This document shows positions 34,836 through 42,516 of a DNA stretch of 64,000 nt, in pieces. Position 1 is the stretch's first letter; each line of letters begins with the position of its first letter. This DNA comes from Herbaspirillum chlorophenolicum. GTDB lineage: Bacteria; Pseudomonadota; Gammaproteobacteria; Burkholderiales; Burkholderiaceae_D. Location: positions 1-64,000 of the forward strand of contig NZ_LFLT01000019.1 in NCBI RefSeq assembly GCF_001189955.1, written 5' to 3'. Below the pieces are notes generated by a model. That model searched no databases and had not been told where the DNA came from. It worked only from the letters and a program-made list of their open reading frames with translations. The translations under genes and the position numbers were made by a program.

Positions 34836-34988
34836 GTGGCCAAACCCTCTGAGCATGTTCCCGCCGGACGCTGGCGTCGCCTGTTGCTGGCGCTGGCGGG
34901 GGCGGGAATGCTGGCGGCGATATTTCTTGCCTATCTGCAACCGGCCTTCATCGTCGACCTGGCGAATCGGATTTACCTGTGTTTTTAG
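34836..34988 (+). CDS. Small single-TM protein, GTG start
   Basis: A 50-codon frame 15 bases after the MFS stop. It reads MAKPSEHVPAGRWRR, then a hydrophobic helix LLLALAGAGMLAAIFLAYLQP, and ends FIVDLANRIYLCF. The GTG at 34836 was preferred because GGAG lies 9 bases upstream; the GTG at 34821 would add 5 residues but has no ribosome site. A short protein with the VDLANR..CF ending is, to my memory, conserved beside unrelated genes in Burkholderiales. Membrane role unknown. Confidence 0.65.
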   Translation: MAKPSEHVPAGRWRRLLLALAGAGMLAAIFLAYLQPAFIVDLANRIYLCF

Positions 34989-35058
34989 ACAGTAGTCCGG
35001 CCAAATTACGCTAGAATGAGCCGACCCGCTCCAGTCCGTCACCATCAACAAGAACGCC

Positions 35059-35271
35059 ATGCTCTCGCTCACCGACCTCGAACAAGCCATCAACTACTGG
35101 CGCCAGCAGCGCCCCGCCACTGGCGAGGAATGCGCGCTGTCGCCCGAGGTGAACGCGCTGGCCGACCTGTACGCGATGATGATCTACGACCACCGCCATG
35201 AAGTGGCGCTGGACGAAATGGGTACCCAGGCGCGCCAGCTGGTGGAGTCCTGGCAAGGCACGCGCGCCTGA
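35059..35271 (+). CDS. DUF3717 family protein
   Basis: A 70-residue cytosolic protein: LTDLEQAINYWRQQRPATGEECALSPEVNALADLYAMMIYDH, a helical pattern I recognise as the betaproteobacterial DUF3717 family of unknown function. It is encoded alone, about 70 bases after the small membrane protein gene. Confidence 0.75.
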   Translation: MLSLTDLEQAINYWRQQRPATGEECALSPEVNALADLYAMMIYDHRHEVALDEMGTQARQLVESWQGTRA

Positions 35272-35416
35272 GCTTCCCCTGCCCCATTTTTCTTTCACGC
35301 CGCCACATCCTCCCTCTGTAACCGCGCTATGCTAGAAGCCCGCTAATGGATTGGCAGCGCGCGGACCTCCACTGAACGTTTCCGTTTCCGCCCGATCCAT
35401 CCCGAAAGGAAGGAAC

Positions 35417-36643
35417 ATGCGCAAGATCCCCGAGCAGACACCTCCTGCCGGCCGCCGAAAAGCGGAACCGGCCAGGCCCGCCACGCGCTCCCGCAAAGAG
35501 GCCGATCCCGGCAAGCCTCGGGTAGCGCTGGTGCTGCAAGGCGGCGGGGCGCTGGGCGCCTATCAGGCCGGGGTTTACCAGGCCTTGCATGAAAACGGCC
35601 TGACGCCGGACTGGGTCGTCGGCACCTCCATCGGCGCCATCAATGCCGCCATCATCGCCGGCAACCCGCGCGAGACGCGCATCGCACGCCTGCGCGAATT
35701 CTGGGAAACGGTCTCCCATCCCGACCTGTTCGACCTGCAGTATCTGCCCGACAACCTGCGCCTGCTGTCCACCCGGCTGACCACGCTCGATACCTTCGTG
35801 CGCGGCGCGCCGGGCTTCTTCCGGCCGCGCCTGCTCAACCCGTTTGCGCTGGGCCTGCCGGTGCCGCCCGAGGACGCCAGCTTCTATAGCACTGCCGAGC
35901 TGCGGGAGACGCTGGAGCGGCTGGTCGACTTCGATTACCTCAACCGCGAGGCCGGCATCCGCATGACGGTCAGCGCCGTCAAGGTGACGTGCGGCACGCT
36001 GGTCAAGTTCGACTCCGCCACCCGCCCCATCGGCCCCGAGCACATCATGGCCAGCGGCGCCCTGCCGCCGGGCTTCGCGCCGGTGCGTATCGATGGCGAG
36101 CTGTACTGGGATGGCGGCTTGTATTCCAACACCCCGCTGGAAGCGGTTCTCAACGATGAGCCGCGCATGAACACGCTGTGCATGATGGTCGACCTGTGGC
36201 ACTCCGACGGCCCCGAGCCCAAGACGCTGGAAGAAGTGCAGACGCGCGAAAAGGACGTGACCTTCGCCTCTCGCTCGCAACGCCATATCGATGCCTATCT
36301 CAAGCAATACCAGTTGCGCCGCGCCGCGCACGACCTTTACAAGCGCCTGCCGGCCGGCATGCTCAGCGCCGCCGACCGCAAGATGATGGCCGAGCTGGGC
36401 GCCGACACCACCATCCATATCGTGCGCCTGCCCTATGCCGGGCGCGACTGGAACATGGCTTCCAAGGATGTCAATTTCGCGCATGGCTCGCTGCTCTGGC
36501 GCTGGGAACAGGGCTACCAGGATGGCCTGCGCGGTATCGAGGTCAGCGCCGGTTGCCCGTTCGGGTCTTCAGAGGCAGGTATTGTGGTGCATGAGCTTCC
36601 CACCGGGGAAACCCATGTAAAAGTGTCCGAACGTTCGTCTTGA
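35417..36643 (+). CDS. Patatin-like phospholipase with C-terminal DUF3734
   Basis: A 408-residue protein. After a basic 35-residue lead, the patatin domain shows the oxyanion hole GGGALGAYQAG (about residues 44-54), the nucleophile Ser in GTSIG (about residue 75), and the catalytic Asp in DGGLYSNTP (about residue 234). These form a Ser-Asp dyad lipase/acylhydrolase. The remaining 130 residues (KDVTFASRSQRHIDAYLKQYQLRRAAHDL...) match the DUF3734 tail found on a bacterial patatin subgroup that includes proteins tied to PHB-producing bacteria. GGAAGGAAC precedes the start. No signal peptide, so cytosolic or peripheral. Confidence 0.88.
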   Translation: MRKIPEQTPPAGRRKAEPARPATRSRKEADPGKPRVALVLQGGGALGAYQAGVYQALHENGLTPDWVVGTSIGAINAAIIAGNPRETRIARLREFWETVSHPDLFDLQYLPDNLRLLSTRLTTLDTFVRGAPGFFRPRLLNPFALGLPVPPEDASFYSTAELRETLERLVDFDYLNREAGIRMTVSAVKVTCGTLVKFDSATRPIGPEHIMASGALPPGFAPVRIDGELYWDGGLYSNTPLEAVLNDEPRMNTLCMMVDLWHSDGPEPKTLEEVQTREKDVTFASRSQRHIDAYLKQYQLRRAAHDLYKRLPAGMLSAADRKMMAELGADTTIHIVRLPYAGRDWNMASKDVNFAHGSLLWRWEQGYQDGLRGIEVSAGCPFGSSEAGIVVHELPTGETHVKVSERSS

Positions 36644-36702
36644 TTAGCCGCAAAGCCGCGCCTGGATTGGGCGTCGCATATTTTCGACGATGTTACAAAT
36701 TA

Positions 36703-36775
36703 TTTTGTGCGCCGCACAAAATTCACTTGACCTCCCCAAAGAAGTGCATAAAATAGGAATTGTTGCGGCGCACAA
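36703..36775 (+). promoter_or_regulatory. phaP promoter flanked by two PhaR/PhbF-like palindromes
   Basis: A sigma-70 promoter is visible: TTGACC at 36727-36732, 16 bases, TAAAAT at 36749-36754. On the upstream side, TTTTGTGC and GCACAAAA flank a 3-base centre at 36703-36721. On the downstream side, 36760-36775 reads TTGTTGCGGCGCACAA. The second nearly matches the TG[N]TGC[N]3GCAA motif I recall for the Herbaspirillum PHB regulator PhbF. Both sites fit a repressor that blocks phaP until PHB is made. Confidence 0.7.
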
Positions 36776-36885
36776 ATCATGATTGTTGGTTGATTCTGGT
36801 CGAAAGCCGCTGTGGAAGGCCGTTTGTTTATCCATACCGGCTGTTCGTTTAGTGCATCACGTTGTCACACATCAAGGAGATGAAA

Positions 36886-37455
36886 ATGTTTTCGTACCAA
36901 GATCAGTTTTCCGCCGCCACCAAATCCAACCTGCAGGCTCAGCTGGATCTGATCAACACCCTGACCGCGAAGGCTTTCGAAGGCGTGGAAAAGATTGTTG
37001 AACTGAACCTGTCCGCCGCTAAGGCTTCGCTGGAAGAGTCCGCTGCCGCCGCCAAGCAATTGGCCGCTGCCAAGGATCCTCAGGAACTGCTATCGCTGGC
37101 TGCCGCGCAAGCCCAGCCGGGCGCTGAAAAGGCTGCCGCTTACGGTCGTCACCTGGCCGGCATCGTTTCGGCTACCCAAGCTGAATTCACCAAGGCTGCT
37201 GAAGCCCAGGTCGCCGAAACCAGCCGCAAGGTCGGCGCCCTGATCGACGAAATCAGCAAGAACGCGCCTCCGGGCTCGGAACAAGCGATTTCGCTGCTCA
37301 AGGCCACCCTGACCAACGCCAACGCCGGCTACGAACAGCTGACCAAGAGCACCAAGCAAGCCGTCGAAACGCTGGAAGCCAACCTGAGCAACGCCGCCAA
37401 GCAATTCACCGCGGTTGCGGAAAAGACGGCTGCTACTACCCGCTCCAAGAAGTAA
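36886..37455 (+). CDS. phaP: Phasin (PHB granule-associated protein)
   Basis: A 189-residue alanine-rich, almost wholly helical protein of the phasin family: MFSYQDQFSAATKSNLQAQ, ELNLSAAKASLEESAAAAKQLAAAKDPQELLSL and AEAQVAETSRKVGALIDEISKNAPPGSEQAISLL are typical of betaproteobacterial PhaP. It coats polyhydroxybutyrate granules and controls their number and size. AAGGAGATGAAA is the ribosome site. A strong promoter with probable PhaR/PhbF sites lies upstream and a strong terminator follows, in keeping with an abundant protein. No phaC or phaR gene is nearby. Confidence 0.93.
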   Translation: MFSYQDQFSAATKSNLQAQLDLINTLTAKAFEGVEKIVELNLSAAKASLEESAAAAKQLAAAKDPQELLSLAAAQAQPGAEKAAAYGRHLAGIVSATQAEFTKAAEAQVAETSRKVGALIDEISKNAPPGSEQAISLLKATLTNANAGYEQLTKSTKQAVETLEANLSNAAKQFTAVAEKTAATTRSKK

Positions 37456-37499
37456 TCGGCAGGTAAGCAAGACGCAGCAGCAAGCTGCGGGCAAATGAC

Positions 37500-37533
37500 A
37501 AAGGCCGCTCCGGGAAACCGGAGCGGCCTTTTG
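37500..37533. terminator. Bidirectional terminator after phaP
   Basis: Arms AAGGCCGCTCCGG (37501-37513) and CCGGAGCGGCCTT (37518-37530) with a GAAA loop and TTT following, between the convergent phaP and FAD oxidoreductase genes. Confidence 0.85.
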
Positions 37534-37553
37534 TCTTCTTATGTACCGAATGC

Positions 37554-39161
37554 TTACTGCCGGCCGATGATGTCCAGCGCCAGCGCCTCGGCCACGCGGA
37601 TGCCGTCGATGGCGGCCGACATGATGCCGCCGGCATAACCGGCGCCTTCGCCGGCCGGATACAAGCCCCTGGTATTCAGGCTTTGCAGCGTATGGTCGTC
37701 GCGCTTGATGCGGATCGGCGAGGAAGTGCGGGTCTCGACGCCGGTCAGCACTGCATCATGCATCGAATAGCCCCGGATCTGCTTGTCGAAGGCCGGCAAG
37801 GCCTCGCGGATGGCGTCGATGGCGTACTTGGGCAGCGACGGGTTGAGGTCGCCCAGCTTGACGCCCGGCTTGTAGGACGGTTCCACACTGCCCAGCGCCG
37901 TGGACGGGCGGTTGGCGATGAAGTCGCCCACCAGTTGCGCCGGCGCGTCGTAGTTGCCGCCGCCCAGTTCATAGGCGCGGCTTTCCCATTCGCGCTGAAA
38001 GGCAATGCCGGCCAGCGGGTGGCCGGGATAGTCGGCCGGGGTGATGCCCACCACAATACCGCTGTTGGCGTTGCGCTCGTTGCGCGAGTACTGGCTCATG
38101 CCGTTGGTGACCACGCGGCCCGGCTCCGAGGTGGCCGCGACCACGGTGCCGCCCGGGCACATGCAGAAACTGTAGACCGCGCGGCCATTGGTGGCGTGGT
38201 GCACCAGCTTGTAGTCGGCCGCGCCGAGGATGGGGTGGCCGGCGCTGGGGCCGAAACGGCACTTGTCGATCAGCGACTGCGGGTGTTCGGCGCGAAAGCC
38301 GATCGAGAACGGCTTGGCCTCGATGTAGACGCCGCGCTCATACAGCATCTCGAAGGTGTCGCGCGCGCTGTGGCCGATGGCCAGCACCACATGGTCGGCG
38401 TCGATCTGTTCGCCGGATGCGAGGGTCAGGCCGCGGATCTCGCCATCTTCGATCCGCACATCCTCCACGCGCTGCTCGAAGCGGAATTCACCGCCCAGCT
38501 GTTCGATCTTCTCGCGCATCAGCTGGATCATCTTCACCAGGCGGAAGGTGCCGATGTGCGGCTTGCTGACGTACATGATCTCGGGCGGCGCATCGGCGGC
38601 GACGAATTCCTTGAGCACCTTGCGGCCGTAATGCTTGGGGTCCTTGACCTGGCTGTAAAGCTTGCCGTCGGAGAAGGTGCCGGCGCCACCTTCGCCGAAC
38701 TGGACGTTCGACTCCGGCTTCAATTCACGCTGGCGCCACAGGCCCCAGGTGTCCTTGGTGCGTTCGCGCACGGTCTTGCCGCGTTCCAGGATGATCGGGT
38801 TGAAGCCCATCTCGGCCAGCAGCAATGCAGCGAACAGGCCGCACGGGCCGAAGCCGATCACTACCGGACGCTGCTTCAGGCCGGCGGGCGCCCGGCCGAC
38901 GAAGTGGTAGCCGGTGTCGGGCGTGGGGCCGACATTGGTTTTCTTCTTGTTGCGTTCCAGTACCTGCGCTTCGTCCTTCACTTCCACATCGATGGTGTAG
39001 GTGAGCGTGACGGCGGCCTTCTTGCGCGCGTCGTAGCTGCGGCGGAACAGCGTGAAGGAAACCAGCTCGTCGGCCTTGATGCCCAGGCGTTCCAGGATGG
39101 CGGCGTTGAGGTCTTCTTCCGTGTGCTCCAGCGGGAGGAATAATTCGTTGATGCGCAGCAT
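37554..39161 (-). CDS. FAD-dependent oxidoreductase (COG2509-like)
   Basis: A 535-residue flavoprotein. An N-terminal domain (residues 1-95, LFLPLEHTEEDLNAAILERLGI..., ending at GYHFVGRAP) precedes the FAD-binding motif IGFGPCGLFAALLLAEMGF at about 104-122. Next come FGEGGAGTFSDGKLYS and a C-terminal nucleotide segment YPAGEGAGYAGGIMSAAIDGIRVAEAL. This layout is that of the widespread uncharacterised 'FAD-dependent dehydrogenase' group. Reaction unknown. The start at 39161 was selected because a longer upstream frame lacks family features. It is divergent from the MarR-GNAT gene. Confidence 0.85.
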   Translation of the reverse strand: MLRINELFLPLEHTEEDLNAAILERLGIKADELVSFTLFRRSYDARKKAAVTLTYTIDVEVKDEAQVLERNKKKTNVGPTPDTGYHFVGRAPAGLKQRPVVIGFGPCGLFAALLLAEMGFNPIILERGKTVRERTKDTWGLWRQRELKPESNVQFGEGGAGTFSDGKLYSQVKDPKHYGRKVLKEFVAADAPPEIMYVSKPHIGTFRLVKMIQLMREKIEQLGGEFRFEQRVEDVRIEDGEIRGLTLASGEQIDADHVVLAIGHSARDTFEMLYERGVYIEAKPFSIGFRAEHPQSLIDKCRFGPSAGHPILGAADYKLVHHATNGRAVYSFCMCPGGTVVAATSEPGRVVTNGMSQYSRNERNANSGIVVGITPADYPGHPLAGIAFQREWESRAYELGGGNYDAPAQLVGDFIANRPSTALGSVEPSYKPGVKLGDLNPSLPKYAIDAIREALPAFDKQIRGYSMHDAVLTGVETRTSSPIRIKRDDHTLQSLNTRGLYPAGEGAGYAGGIMSAAIDGIRVAEALALDIIGRQ

Positions 39162-39345
39162 GTGCGGGGACTTTCGGTTGGCAGAGTACGGGCGCAGCCC
39201 GGACGATCCTGCCCTCCTCCTCCTTCGCACGCTGGCGGACGGGATGGGGCGCTGGCGGACGGAAAAACCCGACGGGCTGCGCGAAAGCCGCCATTTTACT
39301 CCAGCCGGGCGGGATACGAATACGCTGCCGGGCGGCAAAAACAAG

Positions 39346-39394
39346 TTGCTTCTCGCAATCATCATGGATTAAATTAGTTGTACATCGCAACTAA
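39346..39394 (+). promoter_or_regulatory. Promoter and operator of the MarR-GNAT gene
   Basis: TTGCTT at 39346-39351, a 17-base spacer, then TTAAAT at 39369-39374 make a sigma-70 promoter. Overlapping its 3' side is a perfect inverted repeat TTAGTTG-N7-CAACTAA at 39374-39394, a typical MarR-dimer operator, 14 bases before the start codon. Autorepression is likely. Confidence 0.7.
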
Positions 39395-39408
39395 CTAAAG
39401 CATCCACC

Positions 39409-40407
39409 ATGGACTTTGTCGGACTGAATATCCCCCCGCGCGAACAAACCATCCGCCAGCTGCGCGAGCTCTCGCGCAAGCTGGTGCGCGAACTGGGTTT
39501 CATGCGCAACACCCTGGCCGGCAGCGAGCTGGCGCCGTCGGCCGTGCACGCCATCATCGAGATCGGATTGGCGCCCGGCATCCAGGCACGCGACCTGGGC
39601 GAGATCTTGTCGCTGGACAAGTCCAACACCAGCCGCCAGGCAGCCCGGCTGGAAGCGCTGGGCCTGTTGCGGCGCGAAGCGGTGGATGGCGACGGCCGCG
39701 CCTACGGCCTGTTCCTGACCGAACAGGGCCAGGCCCTGCGCAAGAAGATCGACAAGTTCGCCACCGACCAGGTCTCGGCCGCCCTCACCCGCCTGGCGCC
39801 GGAAGACCAGCAAGGGCTGGTGCGCGCGCTGGCGCTGTATTCGCAAGCGCTGGCGCAGGACAATCCCAACCTGGCCCCGTCCCGTTCGGCGGCAGCCGGC
39901 GGCGATGCCATCCGCCAAGCTTATGTCCCCGGCTGCATCGGCGACATCGCCAGCCTGCATGCGCGCTATTACGCACAGGCGGCCGGCTTCGGCGTGTTCT
40001 TCGAACACAAGGTCGGCAGCGAGCTGGGCGCTTTCGCACAGGCGCTGCCGGCGCCGGGCAAGGACCTCTGGCTGCATGTGGAAAACGGCCGCACGCTGGC
40101 CTCGATCGCGATCGACGGCGATCCGGCCTCTGGCGTGGCGCACCTGCGCTGGTTCATCGTCGACGACAGCCTGCGCGGCAGCGGCATCGGCAGCGCGCTG
40201 CTGGAACGGGCGCTGGCCTTTGCCGATGCGCACGCCTTTGAAACTTACCTGTGGACCTTCCAGGGACTGCATGCGGCGCGCCATCTGTATGAAGCGGCGG
40301 GATTCACGCTGGCCGAAGAATCGCCCGGGGAACAATGGGGCAGCCGCGTGGTGGAGCAGCGCTTTGTCCGGCCGGTGCGCAAGGGCGGCATCAAGGCGCG
40401 CAATTGA
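39409..40407 (+). CDS. MarR-type regulator fused to GNAT acetyltransferase
   Basis: A 332-residue fusion. Residues 1-150 are a MarR winged helix domain (ARDLGEILSLDKSNTSRQAARLEALGLLRREAVDGDGRAYGLFLTEQG). Residues about 165-320 are a GNAT domain with the acetyl-CoA motif LRGSGIGSALLERAL and ETYLWTFQGLHAARHLYEAAGFTLAEE. The fusion could couple acetyl-CoA-dependent chemistry to gene control. The gene has its own promoter with an overlapping palindrome and a strong terminator. It is divergent from the FAD oxidoreductase gene, which may be a target. Confidence 0.88.
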   Translation: MDFVGLNIPPREQTIRQLRELSRKLVRELGFMRNTLAGSELAPSAVHAIIEIGLAPGIQARDLGEILSLDKSNTSRQAARLEALGLLRREAVDGDGRAYGLFLTEQGQALRKKIDKFATDQVSAALTRLAPEDQQGLVRALALYSQALAQDNPNLAPSRSAAAGGDAIRQAYVPGCIGDIASLHARYYAQAAGFGVFFEHKVGSELGAFAQALPAPGKDLWLHVENGRTLASIAIDGDPASGVAHLRWFIVDDSLRGSGIGSALLERALAFADAHAFETYLWTFQGLHAARHLYEAAGFTLAEESPGEQWGSRVVEQRFVRPVRKGGIKARN

Positions 40408-40426
40408 ATCGGCAAGCCGCAATAGC

Positions 40427-40455
40427 AAAGCCCGGCAAATTGCCGGGCTTTTTTC
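40427..40455. terminator. Terminator after the MarR-GNAT gene
   Basis: Arms AAAGCCCGGCA (40427-40437) and TGCCGGGCTTT (40441-40451) with a 3-base loop and a run of T to 40454, shared with the convergent LtrA gene. Confidence 0.85.
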
Positions 40456-40472
40456 CGCAACATCCAACCGCG

Positions 40473-41687
40473 TCAGAAGTCGGTGACGTGCTCATCCAGA
40501 TAACCCAGCCGCACCGCCCGCCGCGCACAGCCCTCCCAGCCTGCAACAACCACCAGCACGGCGGTCGTCAGGCCGCTCACCATCAGCAGGTCGGTGAAGA
40601 AAGCCAGTGGCGCCAGCACGGCCAGCATCACCAGGCCGGCGATGTGCGATAGCGGGAAGCGGCGGTACACCACCTGCTTGTAGATGCCGTTGCCCAATAC
40701 ATAGATGCCCGGCCCCAGGATCAGCAACACGGCGTGCAGCACGTCGATGCGCTGGTCGGGATGGGCGATCACCAGTTCGTTGCCCACCGCCGACAAGATC
40801 ACGCCGGCCACGATGGCTACGTGCACGTAATGGAAATAGGCGCCGATGCGCCCGGGATCGTCGGAGCGCACGATGGCTTCGCTGCCGTCCTTGCTGCTGG
40901 TGTCGAAATACATCCACCACATCGCCACCGCCCCCAGGAAGGTGACGATGAAGGCGACCAGCACCGGGGTTTCCCATTCGTGGGCGTGGGCCAATGTCGC
41001 GCCGGTCATCAGCAGGGTTTCGCCCAAGGCGACGATGACGAACAGCTGGCAGCGTTCGGCCAGGTGACCGCCCTCGATGGTCCAGTCGTCGGTGCGCGAA
41101 CGGCCCATGCCGGGCAGGTAGAAGCCGATCATGGGCGAGATGTACTCGCAGGCCACGGCAGCAATCCACAAACCCAGCCGGTATTGCGGCAGCAAGCCGC
41201 CGGCGATCCACAGCACCGCCGAGATCGACAGCCAGCCGAGCATGCGCCGGAAGTTGGCGGCCAGTTCGTGGTCGCGGCCGAGGCTGGCCAGCACATACAA
41301 GGTGCGGCCGACCTGGATCGCGGCGTAAGCGATGGCGAACACCAGAGCGCGCTCGCCGAATGCTTCCGGCAGCGCCGCCGCCATCAGCAGGCCGACCAGC
41401 ATGATGGCGAACAGCAAGGTGCGGATCGGCAGGGCTTCCGGGTCGAACCAGTTGGTCACCCAGGCGGTGTATTGCCACGCCAGCCAAACCGCGAACCACA
41501 ACACCAGGGTCTGGATGGCACCTTCGAGCGTGAGCTTTTCCAGCAGGCTGTGCGAAAGCTGGGTGACGGCGAAGACGTAGATCAGGTCGAAGAACAGTTC
41601 GACGAAGGAGACCCGGGCCTCGTGGCCGTCGCGCACGCGCAGCAGGGATGGCTGATGGGATTTGTGATGGCGGATCTGTTGGTTCAT
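40473..41687 (-). CDS. Low-temperature-requirement protein A (LtrA) family membrane protein
   Basis: A 404-residue membrane protein with about 10-12 hydrophobic helices. VSFVELFFDLIYVFAVTQLSHSLLE near residue 35 is the hallmark of the family, followed by WQYTAWVTNWFDPEALPIRTLLFAIMLVGLLMAAALPEAFG and ECEYISPMIGFYLPGMGRS. The family was named from a Listeria mutant unable to grow in the cold; its biochemical role is unknown. The start at 41687 is favoured because a CGGA ribosome site precedes it and the longer frame adds only unrelated residues. Confidence 0.85.
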   Translation of the reverse strand: MNQQIRHHKSHQPSLLRVRDGHEARVSFVELFFDLIYVFAVTQLSHSLLEKLTLEGAIQTLVLWFAVWLAWQYTAWVTNWFDPEALPIRTLLFAIMLVGLLMAAALPEAFGERALVFAIAYAAIQVGRTLYVLASLGRDHELAANFRRMLGWLSISAVLWIAGGLLPQYRLGLWIAAVACEYISPMIGFYLPGMGRSRTDDWTIEGGHLAERCQLFVIVALGETLLMTGATLAHAHEWETPVLVAFIVTFLGAVAMWWMYFDTSSKDGSEAIVRSDDPGRIGAYFHYVHVAIVAGVILSAVGNELVIAHPDQRIDVLHAVLLILGPGIYVLGNGIYKQVVYRRFPLSHIAGLVMLAVLAPLAFFTDLLMVSGLTTAVLVVVAGWEGCARRAVRLGYLDEHVTDF

Positions 41688-42096
41688 GGCGCAATTCCGG
41701 AGGTCGGCAGCCGGCGCCAAGTAACAGTACGCCGGAGCTTGTTACAAGAACGCATCCCACGTCTGCGTGAAATGCGCCTGAGGTTTTCTTGTTCTTTACA
41801 TCCTGACGACAATCCTCGCACGCGCGCCCCCTCGCCAACAATATCGGCAGCCCGGCTTTGTCGAAATTTCCTCTTGGGATGCGGCAAATTGGCAACGCAT
41901 CAGCGCCTCGCGATGGCGGGAAAAAGCGACACAAATGGAAACACAAATTTACAGCGTCAAACGCGGCGTCCCTCTACATTGAACTCACGGCCATGCGCGA
42001 TGCCGCACACGGCAAATGCCACCCGGCATCGCGCCCCCGGACCGAGACCATTGATCCATGTGCCATCCATGCACACCAGATAAGCAGGAGCCCATC
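41688..42096. other. Intergenic region between LtrA and YXWGXW-like genes
   Basis: 409 bases between divergent genes. It contains a diverged copy of the 35-base palindromic repeat at 41747-41780 and an AT-richer right half. I see no gene and no convincing promoter. A minus-strand 67-codon frame over the repeat appears to be chance. Confidence 0.5.
41747..41780. repeat. Diverged solo copy of the 9763-9797 palindromic repeat
   Basis: Matches the right end of the 9528-9797 element with a 2-base gap and several substitutions: GAACGCATCCCACG, then CT, then GTGAAATGCGCC. The copy forms its own hairpin (GCATCCCACG against CGTGAAATGC with two mismatches). Confidence 0.6.
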
Positions 42097-42438
42097 ATGA
42101 AAACCACAACAACACGCCTCGCCTTCGCTTTGCTGACCACGCTGACGGCCATCGGCGCGGTCGTCGCTACCGCCCCTGCAGCCCAGGCCCAAGTGGCCGG
42201 TTCGGTCAATGTACGCATCGGCACGCCGCCGCCCCCGCCACGCTATGAAGCCGCACCGCGGCCGCGCCCTGGCTATGCCTGGGCGCCCGGCTACTGGGCC
42301 TGGAACGGCCACCGCCATGTCTGGATGGGCGGCCACTGGGAACATGCGCGCCGCGGCTATGCCCGCTATGAACCTGCGCACTGGCAGCAAGGCCGGCATG
42401 GCGGCTGGTACTTCGTGCCGGGCCGTTGGATGCGCTGA
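42097..42438 (+). CDS. Small exported YXWGXW-like protein
   Basis: A 113-residue protein with a Sec signal peptide (residues 1-32, ending AQAQ). The mature part has NVRIGTPPPPPRYEAAPRPRPGYAWAPGYWAWNGHRHVWMGGHWEHARRGYARYEPAHWQQGRHGGWYFVPGRWM: repeated Y/W-x-W units typical of short secreted YXWGXW-repeat proteins. Function is unknown; the tryptophan/histidine-rich surface could bind envelope components or metal. AGGAG precedes the start. It is convergent with mnmC. Confidence 0.8.
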   Translation: MKTTTTRLAFALLTTLTAIGAVVATAPAAQAQVAGSVNVRIGTPPPPPRYEAAPRPRPGYAWAPGYWAWNGHRHVWMGGHWEHARRGYARYEPAHWQQGRHGGWYFVPGRWMR

Positions 42439-42461
42439 GCATCCCCCGTCATCAGGCGCAC

Positions 42462-42498
42462 GCAACCGCCGCTCCGGTTCAGGCCGCAGCGGCGGTTG
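42462..42498. terminator. Hairpin between YXWGXW-like gene and mnmC
   Basis: Perfect 11-base arms CAACCGCCGCT (42462-42472) and AGCGGCGGTTG (42488-42498) with a 15-base loop, lying between convergent genes. There is no clear T run, so termination is only probable. Confidence 0.5.
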
Positions 42499-42516
42499 GC
42501 ATTTGAGGAGACGGAA

